NCBI GenBank assembly: GCA_021774015.1 | Contig: JAJFJO010000375.1 | Span: 1 to 15,031 of the forward strand | DNA from: Gammaproteobacteria bacterium | Lineage (GTDB): Bacteria > Pseudomonadota > Gammaproteobacteria > Coxiellales > Coxiellaceae | Direction of reading: 5' to 3' | DNA: 15,031 nucleotides | In this document: positions 8,929 through 14,563 of the stretch, one piece after another | Layout: each line of letters opens with the position of its first letter | Position numbering within the stretch: the stretch's first letter is position 1 | Made by a program: the position numbers and the translations under genes | The notes under the pieces: model-generated | Seen by the model: the letters and a program-made list of their open reading frames with translations, nothing else | What the model was told of the DNA's origin: nothing | Databases searched by the model: none

Positions 8929-9089
8929 TTTACGCTAAATTTCATGTTATATTCAGCGTAAAGACAAGAATAAATATGATTTGCGCTGATTATAGCATTA
9001 TAACCAGCGTAAATGCAAAAATAAGTCATATCTACGCTGATTATAGAGTTATAAATAGCGTAGATGTTAGAAAATATCCTGCTTACGCT
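8929..9089. repeat. Tandem array of inverted arms with an exact 51-bp period
   Basis: Left arms YTTACGCT-like lie at 8929-8936, 8980-8987, 9031-9038 and 9082-9089, each exactly 51 bases after the last. Matching right arms AGCGTARA lie at 8955-8962, 9006-9013 and 9057-9064, with the same period. Each full unit is a 34-bp palindrome with an AT-rich loop (GATTATAG then TTATAA in units two and three), followed by a 17-bp linker. The arms are better conserved than the loops or linkers, as expected of protein-binding sites. The array starts 24 nt upstream of the ATPase start codon, so it may be its operator or the recognition site of the encoded protein. The unit is not CRISPR-like: the linkers are too short and no cas genes are present. 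Confidence 0.9.
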
Positions 9090-9203
9090 GATTACAGGTG
9101 AAAGTCTCTAAGGGTGTATTTGCAAAATCCTTTTAAATCAATCGATTGGAAAATATCGGCCTGGGAGCTTCATGATATTGTTAGAATATCCAGCAAACGC
9201 TAC

Positions 9204-9221
9204 TAAGAACTACGGTATTGC
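9204..9221 (+). repeat. Right 18-bp direct repeat flanking the ATPase module
   Basis: This is the partner of 7403-7420, lying 115 nt beyond the last arm of the array and 65 nt before the hcp start. Its final bases TTGC also form the -35-like start of a weak candidate hcp promoter. Confidence 0.6.
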
Positions 9222-9286
9222 ACACCCCCCTCTTTATACTATTTAATCTCAACAATTCTCAAATCAAAATCCATAAGGAAACAGTA

Positions 9287-9772
9287 ATGGCTATTTATTT
9301 AAAAAGTTCGGCTCTCAAGGGGAGCGTGACCGCAAAAGGCTTTGAAAATTGCATCGAATGCCTGGATGCAGACTTTGCAGGTGTCTCACGACCAACTAGC
9401 ATGTCGGTTGGGAAATCTATGGATCGGTATAACACCACCCCTTCATTTGGAGAAATCACTCTCGTAAAATACATGGATAAAAGCTCGATTGCATTTTTTG
9501 AATATGCGCATAATACAAAAGTTATTCCTGAACTGGAAATTCATTATGTAATCACTGGCGACACACCACAAACGTATTCAAAAACAATTTTAAAAAATGC
9601 GATTGTTTCACATTATCGTGAATACAAACATCAGCATCAAAAACAACCCATAGAGCTCATCAACATTGCTTATACGGAGATGGAGCGTAGTTATATCGCG
9701 CGCAACCCAGACAATACAATGGCAACGCCACTATCAACTGGCTATAACTTAGAGCGAGCTGAAAAATTATAA
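9287..9772 (+). CDS. hcp: Type VI secretion system tube protein Hcp
   Basis: This 161-residue protein matches the Hcp (DUF796) family in length and pattern. It has an N-terminal MAIYLK strand, the central VGKSMDRYNTTPSFGEITL block (about 42-60), and a C-terminal half that reads as beta strands and ends in ATPLSTGYNLE. Hcp hexamers stack into the inner tube of the secretion machine, and small effectors ride inside or on them. The start is ATG 9287, preceded at 6 nt by AAGGAA; an in-frame ATG at 9218 has no ribosome site. The stop codon overlaps the next start (TAATG), so the two genes are translationally coupled. A weak promoter, TTGCAC (9218-9223) with TATTTA 16 nt on, lies upstream. No structural T6SS genes are in the window, so this looks like an auxiliary Hcp whose role is to deliver the neighbouring protein. 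Confidence 0.9.
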   Translation: MAIYLKSSALKGSVTAKGFENCIECLDADFAGVSRPTSMSVGKSMDRYNTTPSFGEITLVKYMDKSSIAFFEYAHNTKVIPELEIHYVITGDTPQTYSKTILKNAIVSHYREYKHQHQKQPIELINIAYTEMERSYIARNPDNTMATPLSTGYNLERAEKL

Positions 9773-10761
9773 TGCAACAAGACCTCGATTCTACATACGT
9801 ATACGTCACCAGCGCTAATGAAACACCGGAATCTATTGCATTTAAGCTAACAGGTAAAAACCATGCGGATTTAGCCGAGCAAATCTGGGGCATCAATAAA
9901 AATAGTGTAGCACGCCGCGTGATGCATCATCGTGCATTTGCTGATGAACGCACTATATTATTACCTAATCCAGCTTGCCCACTCAACACTCATCAAGAAC
10001 GCGTCATTTATGAACTCGACTGGATGATGTCCGGCCCCCGCCACACCATCCATACAATGATCAAACAAAAAATTGATCCAATGACTGTAGCTCATGCTTT
10101 TAATCTCAATCAAGTCAGTAATTATTTAATGTCACAAAATGGTTTTTTTGCCTGGCTAGGCACTGCCATCTATGAGTTTGCCGATGGCATGCTAGGTTAT
10201 AAACACCATCAAACGGAGTACTTTCATAAAGCTGTTATCGATGTACGTGAGGCATTAGCACAATATGTCGCCAAAGGGCCTCAAGCTATCAAAAATGAAG
10301 AGCGTCTCGCTTATAAAAAAGCTTACGATCGCCTACAAAAAATATACCGAAAAGAGTTAGAGCGCTATCATTTCACTCGAGAAAAACTCTATACAGGCGC
10401 AGTAAAAGCATACAAGCATGCTCGCCGTGAAGGAGTGCAAATCATGAATACCCACGAAGCGAAACGGCTAACGCTCGTTAGCGATTGCCTGAAGTGGGTT
10501 GGTCGCGGACTTGTGGCGTTTAATGTTGTGAAAGACGTTGCAGCCATTAAATACGCCTATCATCATCACCAACATTGGATTAAAATGGCCATTGAGGACT
10601 CACTAGAAGTGCTCGCTGGTGTTGGTATTGGCGTCCTTATCGGCTCTGCCTTTGTTGGTGGTGGCTGGGTTGTGGTTATCAGCGCTGGCTCTGTTGAGGC
10701 TGTGATGAATATTTTAGCGGATGAGTTTATCAAAAAAGTTGGAGACAAAATTGACTCTTGA
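9772..10761 (+). CDS. Putative Hcp-associated T6SS effector: LysM-like N-terminus, hydrophobic pore-like C-terminus
   Basis: I do not recognise this 329-residue protein as a named family. Residues 7-68 resemble a LysM-like module (TYVYVTSANETPESIAFKL, then ILLPNP at the end), a fold often found at the front of T6SS-linked proteins. Residues 130-235 are charged and helical. Residues 276-312 form a long Gly/Ala/Val-rich hydrophobic hairpin (GVGIGVLIG, then GGGWVVVISAG), reminiscent of pore-forming colicin-type toxins. The start codon overlaps the hcp stop by one base, so it is translated with hcp. The following gene encodes a small two-helix membrane protein, the usual form of immunity to a membrane-active toxin. 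Effector function is inferred from order and composition; a structural or adaptor role is the main alternative. Confidence 0.7.
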   Translation: MQQDLDSTYVYVTSANETPESIAFKLTGKNHADLAEQIWGINKNSVARRVMHHRAFADERTILLPNPACPLNTHQERVIYELDWMMSGPRHTIHTMIKQKIDPMTVAHAFNLNQVSNYLMSQNGFFAWLGTAIYEFADGMLGYKHHQTEYFHKAVIDVREALAQYVAKGPQAIKNEERLAYKKAYDRLQKIYRKELERYHFTREKLYTGAVKAYKHARREGVQIMNTHEAKRLTLVSDCLKWVGRGLVAFNVVKDVAAIKYAYHHHQHWIKMAIEDSLEVLAGVGIGVLIGSAFVGGGWVVVISAGSVEAVMNILADEFIKKVGDKIDS

Positions 10762-11146
10762 TCACTTCAATACAGCAATAGCAATTATAGGATGCACCAT
10801 CATTGCCCTCCTCCTAATTAACGCCATATTTATCGTCACAATTGTTGGGCGCCATTTCGATAAGCAATTCCCTGAATTTGTGAATGATAAAAGAGCCTTT
10901 GAAAATTCGTGGTGGATACTGAATCCAGTGTTCCGAGCTGGCACATACTGCGGCTGTATCGTGTTTAAAAAATACTTTTCTAAACGACCCTATATGCAAT
11001 ATTATTTTAACGGCTGTGATTTTCGCAAATCTATCAGCACACTCGGCAGAACGATTGTCTTTATACACTTTATCGGAGCTGGTTTTATTTTATTGCTTGG
11101 CGGCATTATGTTTTTTGCCAATGGCTTTACACTACCACCAACATAA
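10721..11146 (+). CDS. Two-helix inner-membrane protein, putative immunity protein
   Basis: The 141-residue frame has two hydrophobic helices (about 19-43 and 110-133) around a polar, aromatic-rich central region (44-109) with three Cys. I recognise no named family. It overlaps the upstream effector-like gene, and its place after hcp and a toxin-like gene suggests an immunity protein that blocks a membrane toxin. The first ATG (10721) overlaps the upstream gene by 41 nt and has a poor ribosome site. A TTG at 10751 has GGAG exactly 6 nt upstream and would give a 131-residue protein, so the shorter start is quite possible. Lack of similarity to T6SS accessory proteins makes the role uncertain. 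Confidence 0.7.
   Translation: MSLSKKLETKLTLDHFNTAIAIIGCTIIALLLINAIFIVTIVGRHFDKQFPEFVNDKRAFENSWWILNPVFRAGTYCGCIVFKKYFSKRPYMQYYFNGCDFRKSISTLGRTIVFIHFIGAGFILLLGGIMFFANGFTLPPT
10741..10744 (+). promoter_or_regulatory. Shine-Dalgarno favouring a TTG start at 10751
   Basis: GGAG followed by ACAAAA and then TTG (10751-10753), in frame with the membrane-protein gene. It lies inside the 3' end of the upstream gene, so the two would overlap by 11 nt. Confidence 0.5.
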
Positions 11147-11261
11147 AATTACTTTAGCCCATTCCGCCCATTCCAATAAATAACATAAATGCTAAAAAAC
11201 ACCCAGCCCGCTCTAATTGCAAGTGAGAATTTCCGGAATATTTTCATGAAACTCACTTAAA

Positions 11262-11284
11262 TCAATAGGTGCTTCTGTGTATAG
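11262..11284 (+). repeat. Dispersed 23-bp motif, copy 1
   Basis: TCAATAGG followed by TGCTTCTGTGTATAG; 21 of 23 positions match 11571-11593. The inner GCTTCTGTGTA also occurs after trpR at 7039-7049, giving three copies in the window. Confidence 0.6.
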
Positions 11285-11370
11285 TCCATGCCATCAGCAC
11301 ACACTGAACACAGAACGCAAGCCTAATCCGGAAAACAAGCGCCAGCGAGTTGCTCAGATATGCTGCGCTT

Positions 11371-11404
11371 AAAAACTGCTAGCTATCTATAAGCAGGGTT
11401 TTTA
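11371..11404. terminator. Weak hairpin with flanking A and T runs
   Basis: AAAAACTGCT and AGCAGGGTTTTT can pair around an 11-nt loop. The stem is short (about 5 bp) with A and T runs on both sides, so it might terminate in either direction. It is about 225 nt beyond the membrane-protein gene, so a role there is doubtful. Confidence 0.25.
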
Positions 11405-11570
11405 CTAAGCTTCACTAAAAGCACTTATCAAACTGGCGCTCCTTTTTAAGCCTGGTAAACAACGCGCTCTTAGCAAGCCAGCGGTTTTGAATTGCCCATT
11501 ACGATAATTATTATATTGGATGTGTTATTGCAGGCGCATTGTTTGGGTATTGTAGTTATGCGGGTTTTGC

Positions 11571-11593
11571 TCAATGGGCGCTTCTGTGTATAG
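11571..11593 (+). repeat. Dispersed 23-bp motif, copy 2
   Basis: It matches 11262-11284 at 21 of 23 positions and runs directly into the duplicated trpR 3'-end segment (11580-11651). Confidence 0.6.
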
Positions 11594-11651
11594 CCTGTGC
11601 TTATATTCCCCGCTCCAAAAACCGTCGTAGCTCGGGTGATATACGCTTCAA
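11580..11651 (-). repeat. Duplicated trpR 3'-end segment, truncated copy
   Basis: These 72 bases match 7039-7110 with five mismatches. Similarity stops at both ends, so only the trpR 3' end and its flank were copied or retained. Confidence 0.9.
11601..11651 (-). pseudogene. Remnant of a second trpR (last 16 codons plus stop)
   Basis: Reading the minus strand gives LKRISPELRRFLERGI and a stop. The intact TrpR ends the same way apart from Gln to Glu and Glu to Gly. No helix-turn-helix or start codon remains upstream. Four of the five differences in the segment lie in the 3' flank or change a residue, which fits drift after loss of function. Confidence 0.85.
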
Positions 11652-11888
11652 GACAAATATCCAGACACAGGAATTCAAAGAAATTGTGCTCATAATAAAA
11701 CTTATCGTCAGCATCAAATTCAAATCTAGATAACGGAATTTTAGTTATATCACTAAAATACACAGTGGCGCATAAGCAATTTGTTGGCAAAAAGCGGGCG
11801 TGTCTTGCTTTTTGAATTCAAATAGACATCGATTAAAGTCTATTTTTAACAAGCTATAATTTCGTAAATTAATAGCACTAAATGTATT

Positions 11889-12317
11889 TTAACCACACTG
11901 GTTGCAAGAACCATGGATTTCAGTATTTGATCTTGCTATCTTAAGGTGCTTCCTTTCTATCTCAGCCAAAATAGGTGATAGTGATTCCATATGTAGCTCA
12001 ACAACTTCGTTGCAGTTATCACAAATAAATATACAGAAATTTTCATGATGATCATGCTCACAGCATGCAATATAGGCATTCATGCTTTGCACACGATGAA
12101 TAAACCCATGTTGCGCCCAAAAGTCGATAGCACGATAAACTGTCGGTGGGTTTATTTTCTCTTTACCAGAAGATAAAGCTTCTAGAATCTGATAAGCACC
12201 CATTGGTTCGGCGACATTAGCTAACACAACCAATACACGCTCTCTGGGCTGTGTAAATCGATGTTTGCCTACATCGCAGTACTGCTTCGCTCTCTGTAAT
12301 AAACCTGCTTTCCCCAT
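11889..12317 (-). CDS. zur: Zinc uptake regulator Zur (Fur family)
   Basis: Zur is a zinc-sensing dimeric repressor that binds AT-rich palindromes when zinc is ample, shutting off zinc uptake and zinc-sparing genes. The protein has a winged helix (RFTQPRERVL, GAYQIL, then NPPTVYRAIDFW, the recognition helix) and Cys/His-rich metal sites: ACCEHDHHE, ICDNC and the terminal GSCNQCG. PPTVYRAIDFW and the HRVQSMNAYIACC block are more Zur-like than Fur-like. The ATG at 12317 (GGTGG five bases upstream) gives 142 residues; a TTG at 12344 would give 151 but lacks a ribosome site. It is divergent from a COG0523 GTPase remnant, and a perfect Zur palindrome lies 64 nt upstream of the chosen start, so it probably controls both. 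Confidence 0.92.
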   Translation of the reverse strand: MGKAGLLQRAKQYCDVGKHRFTQPRERVLVVLANVAEPMGAYQILEALSSGKEKINPPTVYRAIDFWAQHGFIHRVQSMNAYIACCEHDHHENFCIFICDNCNEVVELHMESLSPILAEIERKHLKIARSNTEIHGSCNQCG

Positions 12318-12362
12318 GACAGCCACCACATTGTGTTCGGTCAAAAATAATGCTGTATTGGT

Positions 12363-12392
12363 TTGACTTCAAATTTTCAAGTGTTATATTAT
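12363..12392 (+). promoter_or_regulatory. Rightward promoter overlapped by the Zur box
   Basis: TTGACT (12363-12368) and TATTAT (12387-12392) are 18 nt apart, near consensus. The promoter drives the truncated COG0523 gene and may now drive the SDR gene that follows. Confidence 0.55.
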
Positions 12393-12396
12393 AACA
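12382..12396. promoter_or_regulatory. Zur box between zur and the COG0523 remnant
   Basis: TGTTATA-T-TATAACA is a perfect 7-1-7 palindrome and matches the gammaproteobacterial Zur operator core. It overlaps the -10 of the rightward promoter, as expected for repression. Confidence 0.85.
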
Positions 12397-12431
12397 TTTT
12401 TAAGAGCGTTACAACCAGGGAGATGCCTCAA

Positions 12432-12536
12432 ATGAGTAGATTACCCACAACCGTACTCTCAGGATTTCTTGGGTCTGGTAAGACTACTGCAGAAATCATC
12501 GAAACTGATTTTTGTGCAGTACAAAAAATAAAGTGA
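12432..12536 (+). pseudogene. Remnant of a COG0523/ZigA-type zinc GTPase
   Basis: The frame encodes 34 residues. It begins MSRLPTTVLSGFLGSGKTT, the N-terminus and Walker A loop of COG0523 metal-chaperone GTPases, which are usually 300-400 residues and are often Zur-controlled for zinc scarcity. After GKTT it departs from the family (AEIIETDF) and stops. The Switch regions and the CxCC metal motif are gone, so it cannot work as a GTPase. The start is ATG 12432, with GGGAG nine bases upstream; an in-frame ATG at 12423 is too close to that site. An internal deletion is the likely cause, because promoter, operator and start are all intact. Confidence 0.85.
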
Positions 12537-12546
12537 AAATAAAGCG

Positions 12547-13410
12547 ATGACAAAAAAAATTCTTATCATAGGATATGGATATACAGCACAGCATTTATCA
12601 GTTATGCTGAATGAACATAAGATTGTTGTCAGCGCAACAACACGAAACCCAGATAAAATAAAAAAACTTTCGAGATTACCTGTAAAATTACTATTGCTCG
12701 ACCCTAAAAAAACAAATATTGATATAACCAACTATGATTCTATTTTAATCTCAGTGCCACCAAACCCTGATGGAACAGATCCAGTTTTTGAATTGATCAA
12801 AGGTCAACTTACTAAATGCAAAAGTCAAATTAAATGGATAGGATACCTTTCTTCAACAAGCGTCTATGGTGATCATAAAGGAGAGTGGGTAAATGAGAAT
12901 TCCAAACCCAACACTCCAGGGGAAAGAGGAAAAAGAAGACTAAAAGTTGAAAACAGCTGGATGTCCCTTTTTGACGAATTTAGCTTGTCCATACATGTTT
13001 TCCGCTTAGCTGGCATTTATGGTCCTAATCGTAACAGCTTAGTCAGGATATTAAACGGTAAAAATAATTCAGTCATTAAGAAAGGACAGATATTCTCAAG
13101 AATACACGTTGAAGATATTTGCAGAGCGCTTTATGAATCAATGAAAAACCCTACGCCTGGTGAAATATATAATCTTGCCGATGATCTACCCTGCGCACCA
13201 GAACTTGTCGATGAATATGCAACGAAGCTACTAAACAAACCACCTCTTATGCGTATTCCTTTTAACGACGCCATCTTATCCCCCATGGCCAAAGCGTTTT
13301 ATCAAGACTGCCGAAAAGCCAGTAATAAAAAACTTAAAACAAAATTCCATTTTAAATTACGTTACCCAAGCTATAAAGAGGGTCTCAAATCACTACACAC
13401 TAGTTTATGA
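12547..13410 (+). CDS. Atypical SDR / NAD-dependent epimerase-family protein (YeeZ-like)
   Basis: This 287-residue protein has a Rossmann fold with an NAD(P)-binding loop near the N-terminus (GYGYTAQH, 9-16). STSVYGDHKGEW (103-114) is typical of the YeeZ-like extended SDR group, followed by RLAGIYGP (153-160) and FSRIHVEDI (183-191). The substrate is unknown; family members are often annotated only as NAD-dependent epimerase/dehydratase. It begins 10 nt after the COG0523 remnant with only a weak ribosome site, so it may be expressed from the Zur-controlled promoter. Its stop codon overlaps the end of a convergent photolyase remnant by six bases. It looks complete. Confidence 0.85.
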   Translation: MTKKILIIGYGYTAQHLSVMLNEHKIVVSATTRNPDKIKKLSRLPVKLLLLDPKKTNIDITNYDSILISVPPNPDGTDPVFELIKGQLTKCKSQIKWIGYLSSTSVYGDHKGEWVNENSKPNTPGERGKRRLKVENSWMSLFDEFSLSIHVFRLAGIYGPNRNSLVRILNGKNNSVIKKGQIFSRIHVEDICRALYESMKNPTPGEIYNLADDLPCAPELVDEYATKLLNKPPLMRIPFNDAILSPMAKAFYQDCRKASNKKLKTKFHFKLRYPSYKEGLKSLHTSL

Positions 13411-13596
13411 GTTCTTTATAGCTTTATATTCCTCTAGCACTCTCTGCCTAGATAGGGGTAAATCCACAATGGGCTTTGGATATGTTTTCTCAATTTTAGT
13501 ACCCACATCTTTCAACACTTCAGCTGGAGCCTCCCAAGGAGCATGAAGGTATTTATCAGGTAGCTCCGATAACTCTGGCACATATTTACATGTCAA
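13405..13596 (-). pseudogene. C-terminal remnant of a DNA photolyase
   Basis: The frame reads KYVPELSELPDKYLHAPWEA (4-23), then KTYPKPIVDLP and ends EEYKAIK. This is the well-known C-terminus of deoxyribodipyrimidine photolyases, which repair UV-induced cyclobutane dimers with blue light and FADH. Photolyases are about 470 residues; only about 60 remain, without the antenna domain and nearly all FAD-binding residues. A stop codon lies immediately upstream in frame, and the apparent TTG start has no ribosome site. The 3' end is intact and converges on the SDR gene. Confidence 0.88.
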
Positions 13597-13606
13597 TCAC
13601 CATGAG

Positions 13607-13627
13607 TAGTATGATATCATGTAGTAT
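13607..13627. promoter_or_regulatory. Palindrome and direct repeats upstream of the SDR gene
   Basis: The perfect palindrome ATGATATCAT (13611-13620) lies between two TAGTAT copies (13607-13612 and 13622-13627). The site is 40 nt before the SDR start and could be a regulator site. A MerR-type light regulator is one guess, given the cluster; no such regulator is in the window. Confidence 0.3.
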
Positions 13628-13666
13628 TAAAAAAGAGAGCTTTTCATAACGTAACGGATTAAAGCT

Positions 13667-14392
13667 ATGGAATCTATTATTTTCGTTGGTGCTAATTCAG
13701 ACATTGCTAAGGCTACACTGACTCTCTTGGAGCCCAGTAAAAATGTAGTCCTTCTTACTCGTGACGTTAATAAATTGCCCGGTGAAATTCAAAGCCAATA
13801 TGAGTGTCACAGTTGCAACCCCTGCCAGCAAGAAGAACTAAGTCAATGCTTCGAGTCCATTTTAGCTCAGCACAGAATCCAGTCAGTGGTTAATTTTTGT
13901 GGGAACATTATGCTCAAGCCTGCCGGAACGCTCACTCTTGCTGATTGGCAAAAAACCATTGAAATTAATCTTACGACTGCATTTAATGTTGCGCACGTCA
14001 CCACAAAATATGTCAAAAAAGATTGTAGCTTGATCTTCTTTTCCACAGCAGCAGCCCATATTGGTTTGCCTAATCACGAAGCCATAGCTGCAGCAAAGGC
14101 AGGTATTGAGGGCTTATCAAGATCAATCGCTGCAAGCTATGCCAAGCAAAATATCCGCAGCAATGTTATTGCACCAGGATTAATTCAATCGAATTTATCA
14201 ACCCCTATCATTACCAGTGAGCGCGGTAAAGCGTTATCACTTTCACTACATGGACTAAATCGTCTGGGTGAGCCTAAAGATATTTCCAACATGGTAAAAT
14301 GGCTACTCAGCCCAGACAACAACTGGATAACAGGAGAAGTCATCCGTATCGATGGTGGACTATCGACAATAAAATGTTACCCCAATCACTAA
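13667..14392 (+). CDS. Short-chain dehydrogenase/reductase, light-cluster type
   Basis: This 241-residue SDR has a Rossmann start (FVGANSDIAKA, 6-16), NLTTAF (101-106), the Ser of FFST (126), and IAAAKAGIEGL (140-150) followed by IRSNVIAPGL (163-172) and WITGEVIRIDGG (220-231). The classical Tyr of YxxxK is replaced by Ile140, although Lys144 is kept, so ordinary oxidoreductase chemistry is doubtful. Short SDRs of this kind sit beside LOV, photolyase and MerR genes in light-responsive clusters such as that of Pseudomonas putida. Here it is followed after 12 nt by a LOV remnant and then a TIGR01777 gene, probably one operon. The ribosome site is weak. Confidence 0.88.
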   Translation: MESIIFVGANSDIAKATLTLLEPSKNVVLLTRDVNKLPGEIQSQYECHSCNPCQQEELSQCFESILAQHRIQSVVNFCGNIMLKPAGTLTLADWQKTIEINLTTAFNVAHVTTKYVKKDCSLIFFSTAAAHIGLPNHEAIAAAKAGIEGLSRSIAASYAKQNIRSNVIAPGLIQSNLSTPIITSERGKALSLSLHGLNRLGEPKDISNMVKWLLSPDNNWITGEVIRIDGGLSTIKCYPNH

Positions 14393-14404
14393 AAGGAGAA
14401 AAAT

Positions 14405-14563
14405 ATGGATAATCTATCCATCAAAAATCGCGAACCCGTCACGGTAAAAATGACTAATCACCGAAAAAATGGCAATAAATTTTTAAATGAATTCACACTT
14501 TGTCCTGTTAAAGATGCAAATGATAAGATCACTCACTGCATAGGTCTTGAAAAAGAATTATGA
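14405..14563 (+). pseudogene. LOV-domain (PAS) protein reduced to its C-terminal half
   Basis: This 52-residue frame has a strong AAGGAG site, an ATG, and a stop that overlaps the next start (ATGA). From residue 8 it reads NREPVTVKMTNHRKNGNKF, then LNEFTLCPVKDAND and ITHCIGLEKEL. This matches the end of LOV domains, including the two Asn (18 and 28) that contact FMN in the family. The flavin-binding core with its GRNCRFLQ motif and photoactive Cys is absent, and Glu49 stands where LOV proteins carry the signalling Gln. An in-frame deletion of about 70-80 residues after the first five would explain it. It is unlikely to sense light; it may survive as a translational link to the next gene. Confidence 0.8.

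Larger units (their letters stand above)
11147..11888. other. Gene-free, decayed region between the Hcp cassette and zur
   Basis: About 740 bases hold no convincing gene. They contain a 51-bp trpR remnant (11601-11651), two copies of a 23-bp dispersed motif (11262-11284 and 11571-11593) and a weak hairpin at 11371-11404. A 106-codon minus-strand frame (11470-11790) runs through the trpR remnant out of its frame and is not credible. The mix of remnants suggests past insertions or duplications followed by decay. Confidence 0.6.

Noticed and set aside
8929..9089. CRISPR array
   Set aside because: Repeats are degenerate palindromes with 17-bp linkers, only three full units, and there are no cas genes; spacers of usual length are absent.
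8919..9101. 60-codon plus-strand frame with repeated ADYR-like residues
   Set aside because: It is a by-product of the 51-bp array, whose period is a multiple of three and so keeps one frame open; no ribosome site.
11149..11247. 32-codon minus-strand frame with a hydrophobic centre
   Set aside because: Only a weak ribosome site and no family resemblance; it abuts the dispersed repeat in decayed DNA.
11470..11790. 106-codon minus-strand frame
   Set aside because: It crosses the trpR remnant out of frame and the 23-bp repeat, and shows no domain-like pattern.
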